From positions 4,868,942 to 4,932,941 of the forward strand of contig OY979731.1 of the NCBI GenBank assembly GCA_963855995.1: a stretch of DNA of 64,000 nucleotides, read 5' to 3'. Positions 10,895-20,839 of this stretch are shown piece by piece (position 1 is the first letter of the stretch; every line of letters starts with the position of its first letter). Source of the stretch: Muricea muricata. Taxonomy: Eukaryota > Cnidaria > Anthozoa > Malacalcyonacea > Plexauridae. A model generated the notes under the pieces. It saw only the letters and a program-made list of their open reading frames with translations. It had not been told where the DNA came from and ran no database searches. The position numbers were made by a program, and so were the translations under genes.

Positions 10895-11205
10895 ATAGTA
10901 CTTTAATACAATTTTTCAATTCAATAAGTTGCTAATTTAAGTTTCATGCAACAAGCAATCTTCAGGCAACATTACTAATACGGTTGAGTTGTTACGTTAT
11001 ACTATTTGCGGTATGTTTGCTGACGCGTGTTCGTTTGAATCGTCCCGCGTGAAATTTGCGCGCATGCACGCATTTCGTGAAAAGTTCGCTACGTTTATTT
11101 AAACAAGACCTAGAATTACAATTACGGAGTATTTGCAATTTCTCTTCTAGACATAAATTGCAACTACTTCCTCCAGCTTTGATTGAACTTGCTCGGGATA
11201 ACTCG
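10895..11205 (+). repeat. left arm of ~300-bp inverted repeat around the Penelope pair
   Basis: The arm (including GTTTGCTGACGCGTGTTCGT and TTTAAACAAGACCTAGAATT) is repeated in inverse orientation at 14540-14845 with roughly 95% identity by eye. The two arms look like the halves of an older palindromic element that was opened by the retroelement insertion. Confidence 0.8.
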
Positions 11206-11336
11206 GGAACTATTAACACATAATACAAACCGAGGCCTTGCCCAAATTTGGGCAACCACCAAGCACATATGACGATTTCATCTTTAGCTCTTAACCAATC
11301 AAAACTCCTAAAATATTTTCAATAAATAACTGAAAC
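11206..11336 (+). repeat. dispersed repeat (CCCAAATTTGGGCAACCACC)
   Basis: Contains CCCAAATTTGGGCAACCACC and AGCTCTTAACCAATCAAAAC. Related copies lie at 18515-18650 (inverse) and 18760-18852 (same orientation). The first of these sits inside a TTAA-flanked element, so this may be a fragment of that family. Confidence 0.65.
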
Positions 11337-11433
11337 AACATTATGACTATGTAATTTGAGACTTTGCATGATGAATTATATTATTTTATATAAGAAATTT
11401 GTGGAACACCATGTAATTAAATAGATTTTATTG

Positions 11434-11489
11434 AAAATATCTAAGCTTTCGGCCCATTTGACTCAGCCCATCATCAGAGATAAATTACA
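11434..11489 (-). ncRNA. hammerhead ribozyme, type I (minus PLE copy)
   Basis: On the minus strand the core CTGATGA is followed by a short hairpin (GGGCTGAGTCAAATGGGCC), then GAAA, a minimal AGCT stem III, and the putative cleavage site CTT before AGATA. UAUCU before the core pairs with AGAUA after the site to make stem I. Extremely short stem III is characteristic of hammerheads in Penelope-like elements, which probably act as dimers. Stem II is imperfect in this copy (one G unpaired). Confidence 0.7.
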
Positions 11490-11593
11490 ACGGTTAAAAC
11501 ACGCAAGATATATGTACACGTCAATTAATTACAATGTTCAAATGCGCGCGCGCTTGATAAAAGCAACTTATATTGCTACTAAAATGTAATTAC

Positions 11594-11880
11594 TTAATTA
11601 CTAAACAGACAGGTCCAAGTGTCGTGAAGAGGCTTTCCTTCTTGCAGGATTGTTTTGTTTTTAAAGATTTCAACTGATTCACGGATTTGCCTTGAAAAAT
11701 AATTTCTTACTGGCACCAAAAGTTCAGAATCATCCCATTTAATCGGATGGTCATTTTCCCACGCATGTTTCGCCAAAGCAGATTTATCGGGTTGGCATTT
11801 GCGGCAACAATCTTTATGTTCTTTCTGTCTAACTTTCAAGTTACGGCCTGTCTCGCCAATATACACCTTTCCGCATGAGC
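11594..11880 (-). CDS. PLE GIY-YIG endonuclease domain (minus copy)
   Basis: The frame reads GVYRIPCSCGKVYIGETGRN and then LKVRQKEHKDC, the GIY-YIG nuclease signature of Penelope-like elements (GVY...YIGET.R....R..EH). The downstream HAWENDHPIKWDD carries the conserved H/D region. In PLEs this domain nicks the target for reverse transcription. It lies +1 relative to the upstream RT frame, with the shift near the A-run before IYQLL. The same shift is present in the plus copy, so it predates the duplication. It ends about 105 bp before the ribozyme. Confidence 0.85.
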
Positions 11881-13121
11881 AAGGGATTCGGTATACCCCG
11901 GGTTTTATGTGTATACAGGAGTTGGTAGATTTTTTGATTGGAACAATGATAGACTTTTATACCAGACGATGCAAGGATGCGTTCAATTTGATGTGAAGTT
12001 TTGCCGAGATATGGAATACATACCGATGTTGAAAATTCTTGCTTGATCTTATTGCTAGGGGTAGGTGGTGTAAGGGAAATCTTGTTTGATGGAAAACCAT
12101 TTTGTTGAAGCACTACGTTAAGGTGATCTAATTCTTTGGTGATGCTTTCTTTATCGCAGACATTATATGCGCGGTTTACCAGGGTTTTGCAAACGGTAGA
12201 TTTAATTGCAGGGTGATGAAACGATCTGTAGTTGAGGTAACGATCAGTGTGAGTAGGTTTACGAAAAACGGCGTGATTTAATGTGCCATCATGATTTCTG
12301 GTCAAAGCGATATCGAGGAAGGAAAGAGAGTGTTTGCCGTCTTCATGCTGAATGGTGAATTTTATGGATGGATGGATGTTGTTTAGGTAACTTAGAAATG
12401 TGTCTAAATGTTCTTTTCCGTACGACCAGATCACGAAGATATCATCGACAAACCGTTTCCACAATTTGGGAACGTATGTACTATTTGCCAGGGCAATCTG
12501 CTCAAAATGTTCCATGAAAATATTTGCCAAGACAGGAGAAAGAGGTGAACCCATAGCGGCTCCACTAGTTTGTTCATAGAAGCCGTCCCTCCATTGAAAG
12601 CACGTATTTGAAAGACACAGTTTGAGCAGGTCTATGATTTCATCCACAGATAGCTGCGTGCGTTCATGCAAGCTTATATCATTGAGAAGTTTCTGCTTGA
12701 TAATATTGCAAGTCTCGTCAACAGGCACGTTAGTAAACAAACTTACCACGTCAAAGCTGATCAAGACATCATTTGGATCAAGGCGGAGATCTTTAATTTC
12801 TTGGATAAAAGATGAAGAGTTTAGAACATGATGTTGTGTGTTACCAACTAACGGTTTAAGGATTTCTGTCAAATGTTGTGCTAAGTTGTAGGTAGCTGAG
12901 CCTCTTGATGCGACAATTGGACGGAGTGGGACGTTAGGTTTATGTATCTTTGGTAAACCGTAGAATTTCGGACAAGTGGATGCTGATGGGTGGAGTCGGC
13001 GATAAAGATTAATTGTTAAAAAATCGTTTTTGCGTAATTCAAGTAGATGCTTAGTAACTTTCCGTTCTGTGGAGGCAGTTGGATCATTCTTCAGTTTTCT
13101 ATAAGTTGGTGTAGTGAGCAT
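11841..13121 (-). CDS. PLE reverse transcriptase (minus copy, 5'-truncated)
   Basis: 426 codons. Residues 51-62 PKFYGLPKIHKP and 66-71 LRPIVA are typical of the PLE fingers; motif A is FDVVSLFTNVP (123-133), motif B GAAMGSPLSP (187-196), motif C FVDDIF (224-229), then SFLDIALTR. The three catalytic Asp positions are present. Upstream the same frame continues as DYDQKV, a TAG stop, then EM, so the true start lies farther 5' and has been lost at the head-to-head junction (~13145). Full PLE proteins are ~800 residues with an N-terminal region that is missing here. This copy is non-autonomous because of truncation and frameshift. Confidence 0.9.
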   Translation of the reverse strand: MLTTPTYRKLKNDPTASTERKVTKHLLELRKNDFLTINLYRRLHPSASTCPKFYGLPKIHKPNVPLRPIVASRGSATYNLAQHLTEILKPLVGNTQHHVLNSSSFIQEIKDLRLDPNDVLISFDVVSLFTNVPVDETCNIIKQKLLNDISLHERTQLSVDEIIDLLKLCLSNTCFQWRDGFYEQTSGAAMGSPLSPVLANIFMEHFEQIALANSTYVPKLWKRFVDDIFVIWSYGKEHLDTFLSYLNNIHPSIKFTIQHEDGKHSLSFLDIALTRNHDGTLNHAVFRKPTHTDRYLNYRSFHHPAIKSTVCKTLVNRAYNVCDKESITKELDHLNVVLQQNGFPSNKISLTPPTPSNKIKQEFSTSVCIPYLGKTSHQIERILASSGIKVYHCSNQKIYQLLYTHKTRGIPNPLLMRKGVYWRDRP

Positions 13122-13149
13122 TTCCTAGACTTTCTGATCGTAGTCTGCA

Positions 13150-14027
13150 GATGAGACTTGCAATATTGTCAAGCAGAAACTTCTCGATGATATAAGCTTG
13201 CATGACGCACGCAGCTATCTGTGGATGAAATCATAGACCTGCTCAAACTGTGTCTTTCAAATACGTGCTTTCAATGGAGGGACGGCTTCTATGAACAAAC
13301 TAGTGGAGCCGCTATGGGTTCACCTCTTTCTCCTGTCTTGGCAAATATTTTCATGGAGCATTTTGAGCAGATTGCCCTGGCAAATAGTACATACGTTCCC
13401 AAATTGTGGAAGCGGTTTGTCGATGATATCTTCGTGATCTGGTCGTACGGAAAAGAACATTTAGACACATTTCTAAGTTACCTAAACAACATCCATCCAT
13501 CCATAAAATTCACCATTCAGCATGAAGACGGCAAACACTCTCTTTCCTTCCTCGATATCGCTTTGACCAGAAATCATGATGGCACATTAAATCACGCCGT
13601 TTTTCGTAAACCTACTCACACTGATCGTTACCTCAACTACAGATCGTTTCATCACCCTGCAATTAAATCTTCCGTTTGCAAAACCCTGGTAAACCGCGCA
13701 TATAATGTCTGCGATAAAGAAAGCATCACCAAAGAATTAGATCACCTTAACGTAGTGCTTCAACAAAATGGTTTTCCATCAAACAAGATTTCCCTTACAC
13801 CACCTACCCCTAGCAATAAGATCAAGCAAGAATTTTTAACATCGGTATGTATTCCATATCTCGGCAAAACTTCACATCAAATTGAACGCATCCTTGCATC
13901 GTCTGGTATAAAAGTCTATCATTGTTCCAATCAAAAAATCTACCAACTCCTGTATACACATAAAACCCGGGGTATACCGAATCCCTTGCTCATGCGGAAA
14001 GGTGTATATTGGCGAGACAGGCCGTAA
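13150..14027 (+). pseudogene. PLE reverse transcriptase (plus copy, truncated)
   Basis: Begins abruptly at GAGACTTGCAATATT inside the RT, after motif A, so it lacks the first catalytic Asp. A 1-nt deletion (GCATGACGCACG versus GCATGAACGCACG in the other copy) separates the first ~60 bp from the long frame starting at 13221. Motifs B (GAAMGSPLSP) and C (FVDDIF) are kept. The protein differs from the minus copy at only a few residues (for example KSSVCK versus KSTVCK, EFLTSV versus EFSTSV). Confidence 0.9.
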
Positions 14028-14274
14028 CTTGAAAGTTAGACAGAAAGAACATAAAGATTGTTGCCGCAAATGCCAACCCGATAAATCTGCTTTGGCGAAA
14101 CATGCGTGGGAAAATGACCATCCGATTAAATGGGATGATTCTGAACTTTTGGTGCCAGTAAGAAATTATTTTTCAAGGCAAATCCGTGAATCAGTTGAAA
14201 TCTTTAAAAACAAAACAATCCTGCCAGAAGGAAAGCCTCTTCACGACACTTGGACCTGTCTGTTTAGTAATTAA
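13989..14274 (+). CDS. PLE GIY-YIG endonuclease domain (plus copy)
   Basis: Same domain and same +1 relation to the RT frame as in the minus copy; it differs at one residue (ILPEGK versus ILQEGK). It is followed by ~100 bp of 3' sequence, the ribozyme and an AATAAA signal (14438-14443). Confidence 0.85.
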
Positions 14275-14384
14275 GTAATTACATTTTAGTAGCAACATAA
14301 GTTGCTTTTATCAAGCGCGCGCGCGCATTTGAACATTGTAATTAATTGACGTGTACATATATCTTGCGTGTTTTAACCGTTGTA

Positions 14385-14436
14385 ATTTATCTCTGATGAT
14401 GGCCTGAGTCAAATGGGCCGAAAGCTTAGATATTTT
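14385..14436 (+). ncRNA. hammerhead ribozyme, type I (plus PLE copy)
   Basis: Core CTGATGA at 14393-14399, stem II GGCC/GGCC at 14401-14419, GAAA at 14420-14423, stem III AGCT, and the putative cleavage after T14427. Stem I is UAUCU (14388-14392) with AGAUA (14428-14432), plus two more A-U pairs after an internal U/U loop. All core residues required for activity are present. Stem II pairs better here than in the other copy because of a G-to-C change. Confidence 0.75.
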
Positions 14437-14539
14437 CAATAAAATCTATTTAATTACATGGTGTTCCACAAATTTCTTATATAAAATAACATTATGACTA
14501 ATTAACTGATAACTCGGGATTAGTATATACTGGTCAATT

Positions 14540-14845
14540 TTATCCCGAGCAAGTTCAATCAAAGCTGGAGGAAATAGCTGCAATTTATGTCTAGAAGAGA
14601 AATTGCAAATACTCCGTAATTGTAATTCTAGGTCTTGTTTAAATAAACGTAGCGAACTCTTCACGAAATGCGTGCATGCGCGCAAATTTCACGCGGGACA
14701 ATTCAAACGAACACGCGTCAGCAAACATACCGCGAATAGTATAACGTAACAGCTCAACCGTATTAGTAATGTTGCCTGAAGATTGCTTGTTGCATGAAAC
14801 TTAAAGTAGTAACTTATTCAATTGAAAAATTGTATTAAACTATTT
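14540..14845 (-). repeat. right arm of ~300-bp inverted repeat around the Penelope pair
   Basis: Inverse copy of 10895-11205, from TATCCCGAGCAAGTTCAATC to TTGAAAAATTGTATTAAACT. It lies outside the retroelement target duplication and is therefore part of the older host palindrome. Confidence 0.8.
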
Positions 14846-14859
14846 TTATTATTATATAT

Positions 14860-15640
14860 ATATGCACACGCACACACATACACACACACGAATATTAGGA
14901 CTATCTTCCGCATATGCACAGGAATATGACGATACAAATATTCTCGGAGCTGACCAGACCAAGTCATGCACTGTACCTTTGTGTTGATAATGTGGAACAA
15001 ATCTCTCCAGGACATCTTGCATCGTGACAAAAATAACTGCTCCAGCGAAATTGCTGGTAAAGCCTAGAACAAGAAAAGGTACCCTATCAATTAAGACTGT
15101 TGGTTTGAAAAGTCATATATGCCCTTACGGGAGTAAGCGTGCTTTAATGAGAGATAAGCTTGCGTGACCCGATCAGATTGAAGGGGCGAGCAAGAAAGTC
15201 GAAAGAGAGAGCTAACGAGAGAAAACGATTGGCAAAAGGAAACTTGAGGGGCAGAGGAGACCAAAGTAATGCATAACTATATAGTAATTCATTTGCGCAT
15301 TTATCATATTGTTATTTTAATTATTTTGCATGTATTTGAACAATATATAGTAAGTGTATTAATTTTGTTTATCATATAGTATTATAGTGTTTAGTGAAAT
15401 TTGCTAATTTTCCCTCTAGTTCGAACTCATATATCAATATTGTGATGCCTCGAACAAGTGAATATCGAATAAAGAATCAATTACTGAGCTGATTGAATCC
15501 ACTGAACTTGTTTGAGTTATACAAAGACGAAGTTCGAAACCTCACGCAACCTCAAGTAAAACCCATAGGCTTATGATTAAACCCTGATTGCTACGCAATA
15601 GCCTATAAAGACTGCACAAACTTGTAAAGGAATACTACAT
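14860..15640. other. no gene seen; short CA/TA-rich run
   Basis: A short TATATA/CACACA run at 14853-14890, then AT-rich sequence without a supported feature. Confidence 0.4.
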
Positions 15641-15652
15641 GGAGCCGGAAGA

Positions 15653-15655
15653 TTT

Positions 15656-15686
<31 letters not shown>

Positions 15687-16205
15687 CAAGCTTTGTCAAA
15701 TCTGACCGGTGATCCCTACAGAGCTCATTGCTCCATTAACAGGGTACCTAGATTTAAATTTAACAATATTTACAAAGTTATTCGTTGTCCTCAGAAAGAT
15801 AATCGGATAATACGTGAAAATACGAAACTGCATGTTCAAGAGATCGTTTCATAACCTATATTTCGAGGCTTAATTTCTATCAACGAAAGCCAAAAAAGTA
15901 AAATTTAGCAAAAATCTGAGCAATCTGAGGTCAGCGGATGAACCGGGCTATCTACTTACAACACATTTTATCTGCAAGACTGGACAACGGACGACAGGAA
16001 TGACATTTAACACAGACAGTTTGAAAGTTTGGGGAACTTCAAAGTCATATACTAGTTCAGTCATCTTATGATAGTATTTCAACAAGTATGACTTAAATTG
16101 CCCAATTGTAACATCCGATCCACGGATATTTGGTGGTAGACTGTTGAATATTCTAGGAGTCCTGTTATAATAGCTGTTCTGATAAGTTAAGGTGTTTACT
16201 CTAGG
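15653..16205 (-). pseudogene. LINE 3' end fragment with (TAAA)n tail
   Basis: On the minus strand, YYNRTPRIFNSLPPNIRGSD then VTIGQFKSYLLKYYH and ELVYDFEVPQTF give the conserved C-terminal tail of a CR1/L2-like LINE ORF2 (FNSLP..I......FK..L). A frameshift follows PQTFK. The copy ends in a (TTTA)n run at 15653-15690, which on the minus strand is the 3' (TAAA)n tail. A sister fragment lies at 63050-63535 on the plus strand. Confidence 0.75.
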
Positions 16206-16326
16206 TATCTTTATACTAATACCATTATTTATGTCGCTGAAATAAGCGAGGATTTTTAATCATACCAGGACAACTTCTGATAGTAAAAACACATATTAAA
16301 TGTATTGTAAGTTACCAATGTTTATA

Positions 16327-17300
16327 CAAGGGGTTGCCAAAAAAAAGAGCCCCCTTCAAAAATGGCTTACCTGGATTATAAGGACTATGAATAAGGAGAA
16401 TGTTAACAAAAATTGTGTTTTTGTACTTACATAGGTACCTGTGTGTAAGTACAAACAATAATTGTAATTCTTACTCATATGTGTGAAAAATAGATGCATT
16501 TGGTTAGTTTTTAAAATAAATTCAAAATGGCGGTTTTAAATTGGAAACTTGCTAATGCAGTTGAATTATTTCTTCAGCACGTGTCTTCTCTGCATTAATT
16601 GTGCATAAACGACAAGGTGGGGTGTGTTGATAAATGTATGCAAATTAATACTTTCATGCGGCAATTTTTTTGTAGCTTTTTCCTCGACCATGAGGTAGAT
16701 TTTTACTTTAAAAACCCTAATCTAAAAATCAAAAACCAAATGTTGATGATTGCTTGTTTCAAGACCCAGATTTTTTGTTAAAACAGCGTTTGGATTACTC
16801 TATGTCTACATTAGGTACTGATACATCACACGATAGGTCAACCAACTGAAGAAAACGTAAAGAAAGTGTGGCCTTGGAGTTAACTCTGCCGATAATAGAA
16901 GCACCTGCCTAAATAAATCGCATTCTAGTTGCGCATTCTTTTAAAGACACCATTGTGCACATGAAATAATTACATTACCTACTACGCTACAATGTGCTTT
17001 CACATTTCGACCCACATTACTGAGTAATTTTTAAATATTTAAACATATTTTTTGGCAAAGACTTTAATCATATTGCTGAAGTTTAGGTTCAAAATGGCGA
17101 TTTTTAATTTGGTTTAAAACTCATTAAATGGATCTGTTAATAAGTATTTAAGTAAGAATTGCAATTAGTGCTTGTTCTTACACACAGGTACCTATGAAGT
17201 ACAAAAACCCAACTTTTGTTAACATTCTCCTTATTTATAGTCATTATAAACCAGGTAAGCCATTTTTGAAGGGGGGCTCCTTTTTTTTGGCAACCCCTTG
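16327..17300. mobile_element. ~974-bp non-autonomous mariner-type element with long TIRs
   Basis: Ends are CAAGGGGTTGCCAAAAAAAA and its complement, with TA on both sides (16325-16326, 17301-17302). The terminal inverted repeats extend about 130 bp, through TTAACA and TACCTGGNTTATAA motifs, to the inverted pair GTACTTACATAGGTACCTGT / ACACAGGTACCTATGAAGTA. No transposase frame is present. TA duplication and end sequence fit Tc1/mariner mobilisation. Confidence 0.85.
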
Positions 17301-17577
17301 TATGTTAACTAAGAGATCCCGTTTACACGGTGCGGATTCATGTGGTCACGACATCAAGTTCGGTCAGTTTTTGGTCTTATTTACTCTTACCACTTTTTCT
17401 ATGATCAGTTGTTGTTGAATTCTCTTATATGATTATAAATTCAAGATCCATGCTCGTCTTGAAAGTCTTCAATTTGATATCGTGATCATGCACCATGTAA
17501 AGCCGGCCAAATGCTTTTCATTCCTAATAAATAGTGTATCATATTACACACAGAGGTTTTCGCGCGGATAATATTTT

Positions 17578-17966
17578 CCAGGGTGGAATCCATGTAAGCC
17601 TCACGCCGAAGTCACGTCAGGGTTTTTAAATAACACGCCAGGACGAACACACCCGTGTGTCAATGACGTTCCGGGGGGGGGGAGTGAGAATCATGAAAAT
17701 TTTGACATTTTTCAAGTGTTTCCAGAGTGGCATGAAAAGTCCGACATTTTCCGAGGGTCCCAGAAGAAATTTCTGAAGGCTAAAAAATCAGATTTTTAAG
17801 AAAATTTACCTAAAATACGCCAGATAAACGCCGAATGGTATTACAATTTGCGCCGGCGCTTCTCACGCCAGTACGCCAAGGATTTACAATCTGACGCCAG
17901 TGCGCCGAATATTTTCAAACTCCACGCCGAAGATCGTCGACGTGACATACACGGATTCCACCCTGG
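17578..17966. mobile_element. 389-bp hAT-type MITE with perfect 8-bp TSD
   Basis: Ends CCAGGGTGGAATCCATGTA and TACACGGATTCCACCCTGG are inverted repeats. AATATTTT directly flanks both sides (17570-17577, 17967-17974). An 8-bp duplication is the hallmark of hAT-type integration. The inside is GC-richer, with repeated CACGCCGAA/ACGCCAG motifs. Confidence 0.9.
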
Positions 17967-18297
17967 AATATTTTGCACGGTGCTAAAAAATTCGCGCACT
18001 TGGTGCTGAATTTAAATACAAGGTAAAAACAAGAATTCATTTTACCTTTGCAATAACCTGTCGTCCTCCAGTAATGCTGGCCAAACTTAGTAATTCTAAA
18101 TCTGGAAAACCTCGGGATATTTCCTAAGAAAGGCGACAAAATCTATGTGGACAAGGCATTCAACTGATTGGACAAGTATAACAAGCTCGTTTAGAGTATA
18201 TACACGCAGTCACACACCATTTGATTGGCAGCAACAGTTGTGGGTACCAGTGATGATTGGGAAAGCCGTAACTCTACCTGAAAGTACAACGTATTAA

Positions 18298-18706
18298 ACA
18301 ATTATTGAATGAGGTGGAGCAGGATATGAGGAATTATTAAGGCAGAGGGTTGTGCTAAGGGAAAAGTAAGATAACACAAGCAGCTAATAATGGAACAGCA
18401 TGAAATTGCTCGTAAACTTTAATAAGCCAATCAGACTACGAAAAAAATATTGTTAAAACAATTGTTAGATTACAAGGTCAGTCAATATACGACAAAATTA
18501 GTCATAATGTTGTTTCAGTTATTTATTGAAAATATTTCAGGAGTTTTGATTGGTTAAGAGCTAAAGGTGAAATCGTCATATTTGCTTGGTGGTTGCCCAA
18601 ATTTGGGGAAGGCCTCCATTTGTATTATGCGTTAATAATTCCTCTCTTAATAATTCCTCTGCCTTAATAATTCCTCATATCCTGCTCGACCTCATTCAAT
18701 AATTGT
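18298..18706. mobile_element. 409-bp MITE flanked by TTAA
   Basis: Inverted ends ACAATTATTGAATGAGG and CCTCATTCAATAATTGT extend inward (GAGCAGGATATGAGGAATTA) for ~50 bp. TTAA lies on both sides (18294-18297, 18707-18710), as with piggyBac or Kolobok-type elements. It contains an inverse copy of the dispersed CCCAAATTTGGG repeat. Confidence 0.85.
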
Positions 18707-18759
18707 TTAATATTTGTTTTCAATATACAACAAAATGACTCATGTCGTATATTTATTTT

Positions 18760-18852
18760 CAACCCCAAATTTGGGCAACTACCAAGCGGATATGACAATT
18801 TCACCTTTAGCTCTTAACCAATCAAAACTCCTAAAATATTTTCAATATATAA
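18760..18852 (+). repeat. dispersed repeat copy
   Basis: Repeats TTTGGGCAACTACCAAGCGG and AGCTCTTAACCAATCAAAAC, as at 11248-11336. Confidence 0.65.
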
Positions 18853-18859
18853 TAATTTT

Positions 18860-20290
18860 GTTTATTGCACCAAATAAAAGCATAATCCACCGATGAGCAA
18901 AATTGATGACCAAAATTGATGAAACAACTCAACACCATATGGTGTTTAACATCTAGAATTAGATTTTGAGACTTAGCAGTTAGCACGATGTTTGGAATCA
19001 CTTGAAACTTCACAAATATTATTAAATAGATCTTCTTCAAACTTGGAGTTGCTACCGACATACAGTATTATAATCAAGATATAATGCTTCTAGCAGGTGG
19101 CCTCGTTCAAAGATGATTTTCTTAATTGCAACATTCGATGTAGCATCAGACTGGATACAGAAGGCCAATGAGAGTGTCATAATTAACGAGGGGCATTAAG
19201 TAAGAGAGGCCTGTGGCCTAGGGAATTCACTTAATGATACAGTAGGATCCCTTATAGCCCTGCTGGGAAATAAAGTTACCCATATATTGTACCTGAACAC
19301 TGGACAGATTGATTGATGTCAGTTTAGTACATTCAGTTGCAAGAGAGGACAGCCCTTTGCCTGTGATACGTTGACATCTCCTTAAATTGACCGTCCTCAG
19401 TCCATGACATTGATTAGCAATAATCTAACAAGTACAACCATTATGTTAAAAATGTATTTGGTACCAGCTAAAAAAATTTAATCGACATATGTTTCCTACC
19501 TGGCTACCTGCAAACCTGTACTTGTCAATTTTTGCCAACCTTCACAGTTCAAGTCTTGGACAAGTTCCAAGATATTCCTTTCTCTTATACAATTCAAAAT
19601 TTCATCTCTTGCTTGATATGCCTCTATATGTAAATATTATCTCCCGTCTACTATCTCCAAGAGTGGTCATCATCTGGTTTACCATCGATTCAATATTCAT
19701 CACAGGTATATTGCTAATTTGTTTAAAATTAGTGAGAATTACGGTTCAGTTCACAGATGAATAAACTCATTACTTCTCTGCTTACTGAAACACATGTCTC
19801 TATCCCCCTTTAATGTCAGGAAACTCTTTTGAATTCTACTGTGTTTCAATGGTTTTAAATCAACTCCATTGCTCCAAATTATACCTCCTTCGCAGGCCTT
19901 TCCGTGCGGGCGGCTCGGTGCGGGCGGGAGTAATTTGCAGGTGTGAAATTTGAGAATCGGGTAAGTCGCGGCGACCCGCAAACTTTTTCAGCCCGTAACC
20001 CGTTGTTGTTTTGAAAATCATTAGAATAAAAATATGGTGGTATGTTGGTTAGTAGCAAAAATGCAATGCAGAACCTTATTTATATTTCTGCTTTTTCTTT
20101 TTGTATCACATAGATTGATACAACATGCAAAATCTCCAAAAAGGTCAAGTCGGAGGTAACGGCATACTAAAAACAAGAGCAGTAAAGCAGTATTTGAAAA
20201 CGCTCTAACTAACCTAATTTATGAAACACAAAATAAACATATTACCCAAGGTATTGCGTCTATATCTTGCGGTGTTTCGAGGATAGTTTG
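18860..20290. other. no gene seen
   Basis: AT-rich sequence without a supported exon. A short GC-rich patch occurs at 19893-19985 (GTGCGGGCGG repeats) with no coding signature. Confidence 0.4.
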
Positions 20291-20299
20291 AGGCCGAAC

Positions 20300-20831
20300 C
20301 AGAGGGGTAGGAACGAATTAAAAAATTGGGGGCTGAACATACAAGCGCCGAAGGCGCAAGCTCTGTAGAGGAGTCCGGGGGCATCGTCCCCCGGGAAATT
20401 TTAAAACTAGAACCCCGGAAACGTCATTTCCGGCGATTTGGGCACTTAATTTGGAGTTTATTTTGATTGCAAAAATGAGCTAAATTTGGCACAATTTTTA
20501 CAAAAAATGTGAATAATGTATAACGATTTCAAGAAAAAATGCATCAGTTGAAGTTTGGATGTTGATTAGTGAATGTGAATTTCTGATATCTATACTAAAT
20601 GCTTATTGAAGTCAAGTCCGATAACAATGTAATTAGATATTGACACGAGAACAGGGAAATCTAACATTCTAACCATTCTAACACACTATCTAACACAACA
20701 TTCCACGTGATTAAAATCACACCGGACGGATTTTTTTTGGGGGGGGGGGTCGAGCCTTAGCCTGTCCTTAAAATATTTTGGGGGGGCTCGAGCCTCCCCC
20801 CCCCAGCCCCCCCCCTGTTCCTACGCCACTG
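20300..20831. mobile_element. 532-bp hAT-type MITE
   Basis: Ends CAGAGGGGTAGGAACG and GTTCCTACGCCACTG are imperfect inverted repeats of the common CAGTGGCGTAGGAAC hAT type. GGCCGAAC (20292-20299) and GGCAGAAC (20832-20839) are an 8-bp duplication with one mismatch. It contains G- and C-runs near both ends and a degenerate middle. Confidence 0.85.
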
Positions 20832-20839
20832 GGCAGAAC

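Larger units (their letters stand above)
11350..14487. mobile_element. inverted pair of Penelope-like elements inserted as one unit
   Basis: A minus-strand PLE copy (11350-~13145) and a plus-strand copy (~13150-14487) lie head to head and are ~99% identical where they overlap. AACATTATGACTA occurs in the same orientation just outside both ends (11337-11349 and 14488-14500), which is what a single target-site duplication of the whole pair would give. Both copies lack the 5' part of a full PLE. Head-to-head or tandem arrangements of truncated copies are known for this class; that the pair went in together is inferred from the shared duplication. Confidence 0.8.

Noticed and set aside
10992-11255. 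87-codon minus-strand frame in the left palindrome arm
   Set aside because: It is a frame in repeat DNA, broken in the other arm; no recognisable domain.
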